Assembly: GCA_039798005.1 (NCBI GenBank)
Contig: JBDKGV010000242.1
Coordinates: forward strand, 1 to 5,351
DNA from: JBDKGV01 sp039798005
GTDB lineage: Bacteria > Fibrobacterota > Fibrobacteria > UBA5070
Direction: 5' to 3'
DNA length: 5,351 nucleotides
Made by a program: the position numbers and the translations under genes. A model generated the notes under the pieces. The model was not told where the DNA came from, did not search any database, and saw only the letters and a list, made by a program, of their open reading frames with translations. Positions 1 through 5,351 of the stretch are shown here, piece by piece (position 1 is the stretch's first letter; every line of letters starts with the position of its first letter).

Positions 1-1158
1 GGACTGGATCGCTTCCTGACCGTGTTCGGAACACCCGTCGTCACCTTCGCCGATGTGCCCGCCGGCTGGCGAGGAGTCGTCCGCCTGACCACCACCGCAA
101 CCGCGATGAACATCGTCGATTCGGGCCGTGTGCGCTCCGGCAAGACCGACTCGTCGGGCTTCACTCGCGCCCGCACCAATCTGCGCATCTCCTTGGCCGG
201 TGGATTGAAGGCCCCCTTGACACAATTGCCCCTGCTGGTCCGTTTGGATTCGACTTGGCCGGGCTTTGCCGCATCCCTCCCCGACGGTTCCGATCTGCGC
301 ATCTCCCTGCCCGACGGCAAGGCCCTTCCGCTCTCGGTGGCGGCTTGGGACCGCAAATCCCGCACCGGCGCCCTGTGGACGCGGATCGACTCCTTGCCCA
401 TACCCGGCGATTCGGTGGACCTCGTGCTCGAATGGGGAATCCCCGTGCTCACGGCGGCACCCGCCAATCCCTTTGCCACCAGCGCCGGATGGATCGCCAG
501 CTGGCCCCTGGGAGATTCGGGCAGCATCGCCCGCGAGCGTGGCGGCCTGTTTCCTGGCAATGCCACCGCACTGGCATCGGTTCCCGGAATCATCGGGAAC
601 GCCTCCCGTTTCGATGGCCGTCTCTCCAAGGTCCTGATCCCCGGCTCCAAGACCGGCGCCTTGGACGTCCCGGAAGGCGGTCCTTACATGCTGTCCTGCT
701 GGGTGCGCCTGAAGGACTTCGGCACCAGCCGCCACCTGGTCGGTCGTGGCGAGCAAGGCAGCTACATCAAATTCCAGAAGGCATTCTCAGGCGACACCAA
801 CTCGTGGCTGGCCAAGGACTTCATCACGACCTCCGTCGGCGGCAATTTCACCATGGCCAAGGCCGACACCGCGATCTGGACGCACCTGACCATGACCGTC
901 GCAGGCCCGAAGGTCTCCCTCCATCTCAACGGAATCCGCCAAGCCATCGACTCGGGATTCGACGGGGATGTCGTCGGCCGCAAGGCCGCGGTGTTTGCGA
1001 TCGGGGCGGCACCGGACACGTTGGGCAACACCTCCCAGCACTTCATCGGAGATCTCTCGGAAGTCTGGGTCCAGTCGGTCGTACGAAGCGCCGATTGGAT
1101 CCGCTTGACGGCCTTGAACCAAGGATTGAGCGCCCCCAAGGCCAGGGTCGTGAAGTAG
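1..1158 (+). CDS. DUF2341 and LamG (concanavalin-like) domain protein, 5' end outside window
   Basis: The frame is open from the first base and ends at TAG 1156-1158, giving 385 visible residues; the N-terminus lies upstream. An internal GTG at 22 has no reason to be the start. Residues about 1-55 look like the end of a beta-sandwich or linker (VTFADVPAGWRG resembles a carboxypeptidase-regulatory-like edge). Residues about 57-146 match the DUF2341 pattern: a polar opening strand, PLLVRLDSTWPGF, SDLRISLPDGKALP, then WTRIDSLPIPGDSVDLVLEWG. Residues about 160-372 match a LamG/Laminin_G_3 jelly roll: IASWPLGDSGS, a GIIGNASRFDG strand, MLSCWVRLKD, WTHLTMTVAG with HLNG, and a closing GDLSEVWVQSVVRSADWIRL. 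This pairing is common in large surface or secreted proteins of Fibrobacterota and related bacteria, where LamG domains bind glycans or proteins; no catalytic residues are visible. The protein stops about 10 residues after the LamG fold, with no sorting or anchor module. It sits upstream of two plant-wall enzymes, so a role in substrate binding or adhesion is plausible but inferred. Confidence 0.82.
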   Translation, partial: GLDRFLTVFGTPVVTFADVPAGWRGVVRLTTTATAMNIVDSGRVRSGKTDSSGFTRARTNLRISLAGGLKAPLTQLPLLVRLDSTWPGFAASLPDGSDLRISLPDGKALPLSVAAWDRKSRTGALWTRIDSLPIPGDSVDLVLEWGIPVLTAAPANPFATSAGWIASWPLGDSGSIARERGGLFPGNATALASVPGIIGNASRFDGRLSKVLIPGSKTGALDVPEGGPYMLSCWVRLKDFGTSRHLVGRGEQGSYIKFQKAFSGDTNSWLAKDFITTSVGGNFTMAKADTAIWTHLTMTVAGPKVSLHLNGIRQAIDSGFDGDVVGRKAAVFAIGAAPDTLGNTSQHFIGDLSEVWVQSVVRSADWIRLTALNQGLSAPKARVVK

Positions 1159-1167
1159 GCAATGGCG

Positions 1168-1195
1168 CGTTGTCAGATCCGGCGCGCTGACAACG
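1168..1195 (+). terminator. Perfect 9-bp hairpin after the LamG gene, probable terminator
   Basis: CGTTGTCAG (1168-1176) and CTGACAACG (1187-1195) are exact reverse complements around a 10-base loop, followed directly by TTT (1196-1198). It begins nine bases after the stop codon of the LamG gene and lies well before the pectate lyase start, which fits an intrinsic terminator. The T-tract is short (three), so termination may be weak or factor-assisted. A symmetric operator site is the alternative reading. Confidence 0.6.
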
Positions 1196-1299
1196 TTTCC
1201 ACAGGCACGCGCAAGAAACATCCAGTCCGGATCGGGGAACGGGGCGACCTTCCTCGGCACGACATCCGTCCGCTCCGCATCCATGGACCGGACTTCACC

Positions 1300-1304
1300 G
1301 GAGG
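1300..1304 (+). promoter_or_regulatory. Ribosome binding site of the pectate lyase gene
   Basis: GGAGG lies nine bases before the ATG at 1314, a strong Shine-Dalgarno match that fixes this start together with the signal peptide immediately after it. The rest of the 155-base gap shows no convincing -35/-10 pair by eye. Confidence 0.8.
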
Positions 1305-1313
1305 ACATCCATC

Positions 1314-2546
1314 ATGACTTCATTTGATCGCATCCGAAAAATCCTCGCGGGGCTTGTCATGGTCGGAATCGCCTCACCCGCCTTCGCCTACACGCCACCG
1401 GCCTCCGTCCTTTCCGCCTTGGACAAGCTTCGCAGTTACAGCGACCTCACCAGCGCCGCAGGCTCGATGGACATCGACACCTACGCCAAGAACATGACGA
1501 CATGGCAGATGTCCCACGGCGGCTTCTACAAGGCGATGGCCGCAAGCTACGTGAACGCATGGGATGGCAAGGCCGCCCTCTCGTCGTCCACGAGCACGAC
1601 CGGCGCCTACATGGGCACCTTCGACAACAACGCCACCATCCAGGAGATGCGGCTCCTTGCCGTGCGCTACAAGGCAACGACCAACGCAAGCAACAAGGAT
1701 CTGTTCAAGGCATCCTTCCAAAAGGCCGTCGGCTTCATCCTGGCCTCCGAGCTTCCCAACGGCGGCTGGCCCCAGATGTTCCCCAAACGCGGCAACTACT
1801 CCGATCAAGCCACCTACAACGACAACGCCATGGTGCGCGTCATGGTGCTGGTCAAGGACATCATCGACAAGAAGGCCCCCTTCGACTCCGACATCGCCTC
1901 GACCGGGAACCTCACCCAACTGAAGGCCGCACTCGACAAGTCGGTCCAATTTGCGCTCAAGGCCCAGATCGTCAACGGCGGCAAGCTCACCGTCTGGTGC
2001 GCCCAGCACGACTCGTCCAGCTACAAGCCGGTGGAGGCCCGCGCCTACGAACTGGCTTCCAAGTCCGGATCGGAATCGGTGGGAGTCACGTATTTCCTGA
2101 TGGCCTGGCCAAACCAGACCACGGAGGTCCAAAATGCCGTGAAGGGCTCCATCGCCTGGTTCAAGAAGAACAAGGTCACCAACCTGAGCTTCTCCTCCGG
2201 CGTCTTCACCCCCACCACCAACGGGGCGCTGTGGTACCGTTTCTATGAAGTCGACACCGATGCCTATTTCTTCTGCGACCGGGCAGGCGTATCCACCAAG
2301 ACCCAGGATTTCTCGAAGATTTCCGAGGAGCGCCGCACCGGCTACCAGTGGGCAGGAAGCTACGGGTCGACCTTGCTTGGCATGGAAGCGGACTATCTCG
2401 CCGCCCTCCCGACGACCTCGATCGCCGCCCGCCCGCAAGTCCGCAGAAGCGACGACAAGCTCGTCAACCCGATCCTCAAGGACGTCCTGCACCAGGCACC
2501 TCGCGGAGCCAAGCGCATCGATGTCCGGGGCACCGTGCATCCGTAA
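1314..2546 (+). CDS. Secreted pectate lyase, polysaccharide lyase family 10
   Basis: This 410-residue protein is a family 10 pectate lyase, which cleaves de-esterified polygalacturonate by calcium-dependent beta-elimination outside the cytoplasm. The start is set by GGAGG at 1300-1304 and a classical signal peptide: basic n-region (R6, R8, K9), hydrophobic core about 11-20, likely cleavage after AFA (residue 25). Family landmarks occur in order: GTFDNNAT (101-108), PNGGWPQMFP (148-157), TYNDNAM (167-173), CAQHD (229-233), PVEARAYE (239-246), SGSESVGV (251-258), WYRFYEVDT (307-315) and ISEERRTGYQW (336-346). From memory of the Cellvibrio Pel10A literature, D104, D170 and R243 align with its calcium/catalytic Asp389, Asp451 and base Arg524; the D170-to-R243 spacing of 73 matches exactly. 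The catalytic domain ends near residue 365. A 45-residue tail rich in Arg and Lys follows, with no recognised fold; it carries no obvious carbohydrate-binding module. The gene is followed by the GH5 gene on the same strand. Confidence 0.94.
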   Translation: MTSFDRIRKILAGLVMVGIASPAFAYTPPASVLSALDKLRSYSDLTSAAGSMDIDTYAKNMTTWQMSHGGFYKAMAASYVNAWDGKAALSSSTSTTGAYMGTFDNNATIQEMRLLAVRYKATTNASNKDLFKASFQKAVGFILASELPNGGWPQMFPKRGNYSDQATYNDNAMVRVMVLVKDIIDKKAPFDSDIASTGNLTQLKAALDKSVQFALKAQIVNGGKLTVWCAQHDSSSYKPVEARAYELASKSGSESVGVTYFLMAWPNQTTEVQNAVKGSIAWFKKNKVTNLSFSSGVFTPTTNGALWYRFYEVDTDAYFFCDRAGVSTKTQDFSKISEERRTGYQWAGSYGSTLLGMEADYLAALPTTSIAARPQVRRSDDKLVNPILKDVLHQAPRGAKRIDVRGTVHP

Positions 2547-2560
2547 GCATCAGGGCGCCT

Positions 2561-2578
2561 CCCCGCTTGACTGCGGGG
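2561..2578 (+). terminator. 6-bp GC hairpin just after the pectate lyase gene, possible terminator
   Basis: CCCCGC (2561-2566) pairs perfectly with GCGGGG (2573-2578) around the loop TTGACT, 14 bases after the lyase stop. No run of T follows, so a classical intrinsic terminator is not supported. An overlapping alternative stem, TGAC (2568-2571) with GTCA (2578-2581), competes with it. It may equally be part of the larger structured block. Confidence 0.35.
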
Positions 2579-2748
2579 TCAGGCTGCCTGCCGGGCCTCG
2601 GCGTTGCCGGGGTCCCGTCCCTGCGGGCGGCATCCTTGGCGCATCCGATCGGCCCTTTGGTTTTCCCGCCGTTCCGGGTTGCACCGGAGATCGTCCAGCG
2701 CCGATCGAACCTTTCCGCTAGGTTCTTGCGATCCAATCCATTTGTTCC

Positions 2749-2753
2749 AGGAG
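2749..2753 (+). promoter_or_regulatory. Ribosome binding site that sets the GH5 start
   Basis: AGGAG ends five bases before the ATG at 2759. The reading frame stays open upstream to 2348, overlapping the pectate lyase gene, so this site is what decides the start. Residues encoded upstream of 2759 show no domain, while a hydrophobic export-type segment begins right at this ATG. An in-frame TTG at 2726 has only a weak upstream match. Confidence 0.78.
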
Positions 2754-2758
2754 ACTCC

Positions 2759-4165
2759 ATGTCGCTCGCATCCATCGCCCTGGCCCTGCTGCCCGGCCTG
2801 TCCCAAGCCGCTGCCGACAGCATCGCGCCCGACCCGAGCAACATGGGAACCTTGACGGCCACCGAATACGCCAAGGGCATCAAGGCCGGCTGGAACATCG
2901 GCAACACCCTGGATGCCGTGAACCTGACCAATGGGTTCTACGTCCCGGGCGAGACCAATTGGGGCAACCCGATGATCACCCAGCTGCTTATCGATTCCGT
3001 GAAGGCGGCCGGTTTCAACGCCATCCGCCTGCCGGTCGCGTGGAGCAAGTTTTCCGACTCCACGACCTTCACGATCGATCCCGCGTGGCTTGCCCGCGTG
3101 AAGCAGGTGGTGGACTACGCCATCAACCGCGACATGTACGTGATGCTCAACGAGCACTGGGACGGCGGCTGGGCCGACAACCGCGTGTACGCCGATTCCG
3201 CCTATGCCAACAAGCGCCTGCGCGCCATCTGGAAACAGGTGGGCAAACACTTCCGCGACTACGGTCCGAAGCTGATGTTCGCCGGAACCAACGAGGTGCG
3301 CAAGGACAACTACTGGGGCACCCCCACCACCGAGGCCCTGACGGTGCAGATGGGGTTCAACCAGGCGTTCGTGAAGACCATCCGCGCCACCGGCGGACGC
3401 AACACCTTCCGCTACCTCGTGGTGCAGGCCTACAACACCGACATCAACCACGGCGTCAGCTACCTCAAGCTCCCGACCGACCCCACGTCCAAGCGTCTGG
3501 CCGTCGAGATCCATTTCTACGACCCCTACGAATTCACCTTGAGCACCGATGCCGCCCACGCGGTCTTCACCCAATGGGGAAGCACCGCCGCCTCGGGGAA
3601 AAAGCCCACATGGGGAGACGAGGCCTACATCGACGGCCAGTTCGCCAAGCTCAAGACCACCTTCGGCGACAAGGGTGCCCCCGTGATGATGGGCGAGTAC
3701 GGCGCGATCCGCAAGAACACCACCGACAATCCCGCCTACCGCGTGGCCTGGAACAAGTACACCACCGGGGCCGCGGTGAAGTACGGCGTCGTGCCGTTCT
3801 ACTGGGACAACGGCGCCACCGGAGAAAACGGGATGGGTCTGTTCGACCGGGCCACCGGCAAGCAGGTCTACCCGGACATCGTGAAGGCCATCATCGGCCA
3901 GGCCGGCGGCACGGTGGGCATCACCCCCGTCAAGCAGGCTTCACCCTCCGCCCGGGCACGTTTCGTCTCCGGCAACCTCGAGATCGGCCTTGATTTGACA
4001 AATTCCGCCAAAGCCCAGCTTCTCGACGCCCGCGGCACCCTGGTGCGCACGCTTGAACTGAGCCCCGGCACCCGGAGCATCGGAACATCCAACCTGACTC
4101 CCGGAGTCTACCTGCTGCGCATCCCCGCCGCAGGATTCGAAAAGACCCTCGTCAAGACCCGCTGA
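2759..4165 (+). CDS. Secreted GH5 endoglucanase-type glycoside hydrolase with C-terminal sorting-like module
   Basis: This 468-residue enzyme belongs to glycoside hydrolase family 5, retaining (beta/alpha)8 enzymes that cut beta-1,4-glucans and related hemicelluloses. The exact substrate cannot be told from sequence alone. Family landmarks in order: GWNIGNTLD near residues 44-52; IRLPV with R90; LNEHWDGGW with H133; FAGTNEV with N178 and acid/base E179; HFYDPY with H252 and Y254; MGEYGA with nucleophile E313; FYWDNG with W349. All expected active-site positions are present. The residue after the acid/base is Val instead of the usual Pro. The N-terminus is a short hydrophobic signal peptide (about 1-19, cleavage near QAAA) with no basic residue before the core, which is unusual. 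After the barrel, a Ser/Ala/Arg linker (about 390-400) leads to residues 402-468: strands with LLDARGTLVRTL, then LTPGVYLLRI, ending FEKTLVKTR. This closely resembles T9SS/FlgD-like C-terminal sorting domains, so cell-surface delivery by T9SS is the likely route. The subfamily is not assigned. Confidence 0.95.
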   Translation: MSLASIALALLPGLSQAAADSIAPDPSNMGTLTATEYAKGIKAGWNIGNTLDAVNLTNGFYVPGETNWGNPMITQLLIDSVKAAGFNAIRLPVAWSKFSDSTTFTIDPAWLARVKQVVDYAINRDMYVMLNEHWDGGWADNRVYADSAYANKRLRAIWKQVGKHFRDYGPKLMFAGTNEVRKDNYWGTPTTEALTVQMGFNQAFVKTIRATGGRNTFRYLVVQAYNTDINHGVSYLKLPTDPTSKRLAVEIHFYDPYEFTLSTDAAHAVFTQWGSTAASGKKPTWGDEAYIDGQFAKLKTTFGDKGAPVMMGEYGAIRKNTTDNPAYRVAWNKYTTGAAVKYGVVPFYWDNGATGENGMGLFDRATGKQVYPDIVKAIIGQAGGTVGITPVKQASPSARARFVSGNLEIGLDLTNSAKAQLLDARGTLVRTLELSPGTRSIGTSNLTPGVYLLRIPAAGFEKTLVKTR

Positions 4166-4174
4166 AACGGGCAG

Positions 4175-4194
4175 GACCAGGGAGCCTCCCGGTC
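4175..4194. terminator. Hairpin between convergent GH5 and methyltransferase genes
   Basis: GACC (4175-4178) and GGGA (4180-4183) pair with TCCC (4187-4190) and GGTC (4191-4194), with one bulged A and a GCC loop. It sits in the 27-base gap between two convergent genes and reaches into the stop codon of the minus-strand gene. A shared bidirectional terminator is the natural reading, but neither side has a T-run. Confidence 0.45.
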
Positions 4195-5227
4195 AGCCGC
4201 GGCGCTCCCACAGGTAGTGGCTCACGAACCACTCCTCGCCATGCGCGTATCCGAAGAGCTCGGCGCAGGCCATGAAGAACATCCGCCACATCTGAACCCT
4301 GCGGGCCGCCTGGTCGGGCCCGTAGGTCCCGGCCATGACCTCCAACGCCTTTTGACGGTTCTTGTCCAGGTTCTGCAGCCAGTGCTCGCTGGTGATCTGG
4401 TAGTGGGTTCCCGAGACCCGCCAATGCCGCACCAGCTTGAGGTCGTCTTGGAAGTGGTGGAAGAGATCCTCGGAAGGCATGATGCCGCCGGTGAAGAAGT
4501 TGCGGCTCATCCAGTCGTCCTGGCCTTCGTCCTGGAAGAAGTAGGCGTCCTCGCGATGGCAGAAGATGTGCGCAAAGAGCTTGCCCCCCGGCTTGAGCCA
4601 GCTTGCCACGCGGCGGAACAGCTCCGGGTAGTTGCGCATGTGCTCGAACATCTCGACCGACACCACACGATCGAAGGTCTCGCCCAGCTCGAAGGCGAGC
4701 ATGTTGGCCGTGCGGATCTCAAGGTTCGCAAGCCCTTCCTTCGCGGCTTCCGCCATGATGAATTCCCGCTGCGTCGCGCTGTTGCTCACGCCCACGATGC
4801 GGTTGTTCGGGAAGCGCCGCGCCATGTGCAGCGAAAGACTCCCCCATCCGCAGCCCAGCTCCAGGATCGTTTGGCCGTCGGCCAGACCCGCCCGCTCCAT
4901 CGTGAGGTCGAGCATGATCTTCTCGGCCTGGTCCAGCGTCTCGGTGCCGGTGGGATAGAGGCACGAACTGTACTTGCGATGCGCACCCAACGAAAGCAGG
5001 TAGAAGGCCGTGGGCACCTCGTAGTGCTGCTCGTTGGCGGCCGCGGTCTCGATGGCAAGCGGACCTTGGGATATCTCACCAAGCATCGCCTGGAACCGCT
5101 CACGGCGCGCCTCGAGCCCTCCTTCGGAGAGCCGCGCGAGGCGTTTCTTGAGGAGCGCACGGATGCCCCGGCGCAACAGGAGATCGGGCACGCGCCCGGA
5201 TTCGGCAAGTTCGATGGCAAGGCTCAT
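4193..5227 (-). CDS. Cyclopropane-fatty-acyl-phospholipid synthase family methyltransferase
   Basis: This 344-residue SAM-dependent methyltransferase belongs to the CFA synthase family. These enzymes transfer a methyl or methylene group from SAM to unsaturated acyl chains of membrane phospholipids. Visible motifs: NEQHYEVPTAFY (65-76), YSSCLYP with C89, SAM-binding ILELGCGWGS (121-130), VVSVEMFEHM with E195, FAHIFCH with H220, the run DDWMSRNFFTGGIMPS (237-252), and THYQITSEHW with Y276. C89, E195, H220/I221 and Y276 sit where the family keeps its bicarbonate-site residues (E. coli C139, E239, H266/I268, Y317), though I aligned these by eye. The FCH and DW-FFTGG-MPS motifs and the length are closer to the coclaurine N-methyltransferase-like branch than to the 382-residue E. 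coli Cfa. The frame extends upstream to 5332, but the ATG at 5227 is preferred: AAGGAG lies eight bases before it, and the preceding frame encodes another protein's end. It is translationally coupled to the DUF1295 gene by an ATGA overlap. The substrate is not certain. Confidence 0.93.
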   Translation of the reverse strand: MSLAIELAESGRVPDLLLRRGIRALLKKRLARLSEGGLEARRERFQAMLGEISQGPLAIETAAANEQHYEVPTAFYLLSLGAHRKYSSCLYPTGTETLDQAEKIMLDLTMERAGLADGQTILELGCGWGSLSLHMARRFPNNRIVGVSNSATQREFIMAEAAKEGLANLEIRTANMLAFELGETFDRVVSVEMFEHMRNYPELFRRVASWLKPGGKLFAHIFCHREDAYFFQDEGQDDWMSRNFFTGGIMPSEDLFHHFQDDLKLVRHWRVSGTHYQITSEHWLQNLDKNRQKALEVMAGTYGPDQAARRVQMWRMFFMACAELFGYAHGEEWFVSHYLWERRG

Positions 5228-5351
5228 GGCATGGACTCCTTCCGTGGGAACCACGGGATCAAGGGGCTGACGGTCTTCTGGTAGCGACGGTAGTCGTCGC
5301 CACGACGCGCGATCGCCTGGGCTTCCGTCCAAGGAATGCCGGTGACGCGCA
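5224..5351 (-). CDS. C-terminal end of DUF1295 / steroid 5-alpha-reductase-like membrane protein (partial)
   Basis: Reading the minus strand from the window edge, 41 residues precede a TGA at 5226-5224. The peptide includes TGIPWTEAQAIARRGDDYRR and then YQKTVSPLIPWFPRK before ending ESMP. The G-D-x-Y-R-x-Y-Q block followed by a Ser, hydrophobics and IPWFP is the characteristic C-terminus of DUF1295 proteins, multi-pass membrane proteins distantly related to steroid 5-alpha-reductases and isoprenylcysteine methyltransferases. The rest of the gene is outside the window, so membrane segments and catalytic residues cannot be seen. Its stop overlaps the start of the methyltransferase gene (ATGA), indicating one operon with this gene first. 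The family call rests on a short tail and is from memory of the family pattern. Confidence 0.72.
   Translation of the reverse strand, partial: RVTGIPWTEAQAIARRGDDYRRYQKTVSPLIPWFPRKESMP
5236..5241 (-). promoter_or_regulatory. Ribosome binding site of the methyltransferase gene
   Basis: On the minus strand AAGGAG is placed eight bases before the ATG at 5227, inside the end of the DUF1295 gene. It supports the 5227 start over in-frame starts further upstream (for example TTG at 5332). An out-of-frame ATG five bases earlier (5232) is not used. Confidence 0.75.

Larger units (their letters stand above)
2547..2758 (+). other. Structured GC-rich intergenic block with several hairpins
   Basis: These 212 bases between the pectate lyase and GH5 genes hold no plausible gene. 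They are dense in inverted repeats: CCCCGC/GCGGGG (2561-2566 with 2573-2578, loop TTGACT); GCCG/CGGC (2590-2593 with 2599-2602); a bulged 8-bp stem, GCCG...CCCG with CGGG-CGGC (2606-2631); the palindrome CCGATCGG (2645-2652); and TCCGG/CCGGA (2673-2677 with 2684-2688, loop GTTGCA). A T-rich patch occurs at about 2655-2664. The first hairpin starts 14 bases after the lyase stop and could terminate its transcript, although no T-tract follows. The whole block looks like a dispersed intergenic repeat or a structured RNA leader of the GH5 gene. The stems are visible; the function is not known from the sequence. Confidence 0.5.

Noticed and set aside
1261..1300. Weak 5-bp stem GTCCG/CGGAC (1268-1272 with 1289-1293) before the pectate lyase start
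   Set aside because: The stem does not extend inward or outward, and such short matches are expected by chance in this GC content.
1374..2540. Long minus-strand open frame (388 codons) opposite the pectate lyase gene
   Set aside because: Its translation is Gly/Val/Arg-rich with no recognisable domain, as expected opposite a GC-rich gene; the plus strand carries a clear PL10 enzyme.
2520..2721. Frameshift that would restore a sorting domain downstream of the pectate lyase
   Set aside because: I read the other two plus frames after 2520; neither gives a beta-sandwich-like or T9SS-like end, only Arg/Pro/Gly-rich sequence.
2348..2758. Upstream extension of the GH5 reading frame
   Set aside because: It overlaps the pectate lyase gene by about 200 bases, encodes Arg/Pro-rich sequence with no domain, and would bury the export signal in the middle of the protein.
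2579..3574. Minus-strand open frame (331 codons) opposite the GH5 gene
   Set aside because: Low-complexity Gly/Val/His composition without motifs; it mirrors the codon bias of the GH5 gene.
4217..5284. Plus-strand open frame (355 codons) opposite the methyltransferase gene
   Set aside because: No motifs or ribosome binding site; the minus strand has a complete SAM methyltransferase with all expected motifs.
5228..5332. N-terminal extension of the methyltransferase to 5332
   Set aside because: The segment is the end of the DUF1295 gene read in another frame; the ATG at 5227 has a good Shine-Dalgarno site and matches the family's N-terminus.
1..5351. CRISPR array, tRNA/rRNA, insertion sequence or phage genes
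   Set aside because: No regularly spaced repeats, no tRNA-like cloverleaf, no transposase or integrase motifs and no terminal inverted repeats were seen.

Overview
The window is high-GC DNA (roughly 60-65% by eye) from a free-living or gut/soil polysaccharide-degrading bacterium. It holds five protein-coding genes, two of them cut by the window edges. Three things point to a Fibrobacterota-like (or otherwise Bacteroidota/FCB-group-like) organism: a DUF2341 + LamG protein, a secreted pectate lyase and a secreted GH5 glycanase lie together, and the GH5 enzyme ends in a module resembling type IX secretion (T9SS) sorting domains. This assignment is an inference from domain style. There is no rRNA or phylogenetic marker here.

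Left and centre (1-4165, plus strand) form a plant cell-wall degradation region. (1) 1-1158 is the C-terminal part of a large surface or secreted-type protein with a DUF2341 domain followed by a concanavalin-like LamG domain. A strong hairpin (1168-1195) follows its stop. (2) 1314-2546 encodes a complete pectate lyase of polysaccharide lyase family 10, with a signal peptide and the conserved family residues. (3) 2759-4165 encodes a complete GH5 endoglucanase-type enzyme with a C-terminal sorting-like module. The three genes are co-directional but separated by 155 and 212 bases, so they may be separate transcripts in one functional neighbourhood. The 2547-2758 gap is unusually rich in GC hairpins and may be a dispersed intergenic repeat.

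Right (4193-5351, minus strand) is a convergent lipid-modification operon. The C-terminal end of a DUF1295 / steroid 5-alpha-reductase-like membrane protein (5224-5351) overlaps by ATGA a cyclopropane-fatty-acyl-phospholipid-synthase-family methyltransferase (4193-5227). Only 27 bases, carrying a hairpin, separate this operon from the GH5 gene.

How they work together: the lyase would cut de-esterified pectin and the GH5 enzyme beta-1,4-glucans or related hemicellulose. The LamG protein may bind carbohydrate or act in adhesion. The lipid operon appears to be a separate unit acting on membrane acyl chains. I found no clearly new system. The points most worth checking are the structured intergenic block, the methyltransferase/DUF1295 pairing, and the different C-termini of the two secreted enzymes.
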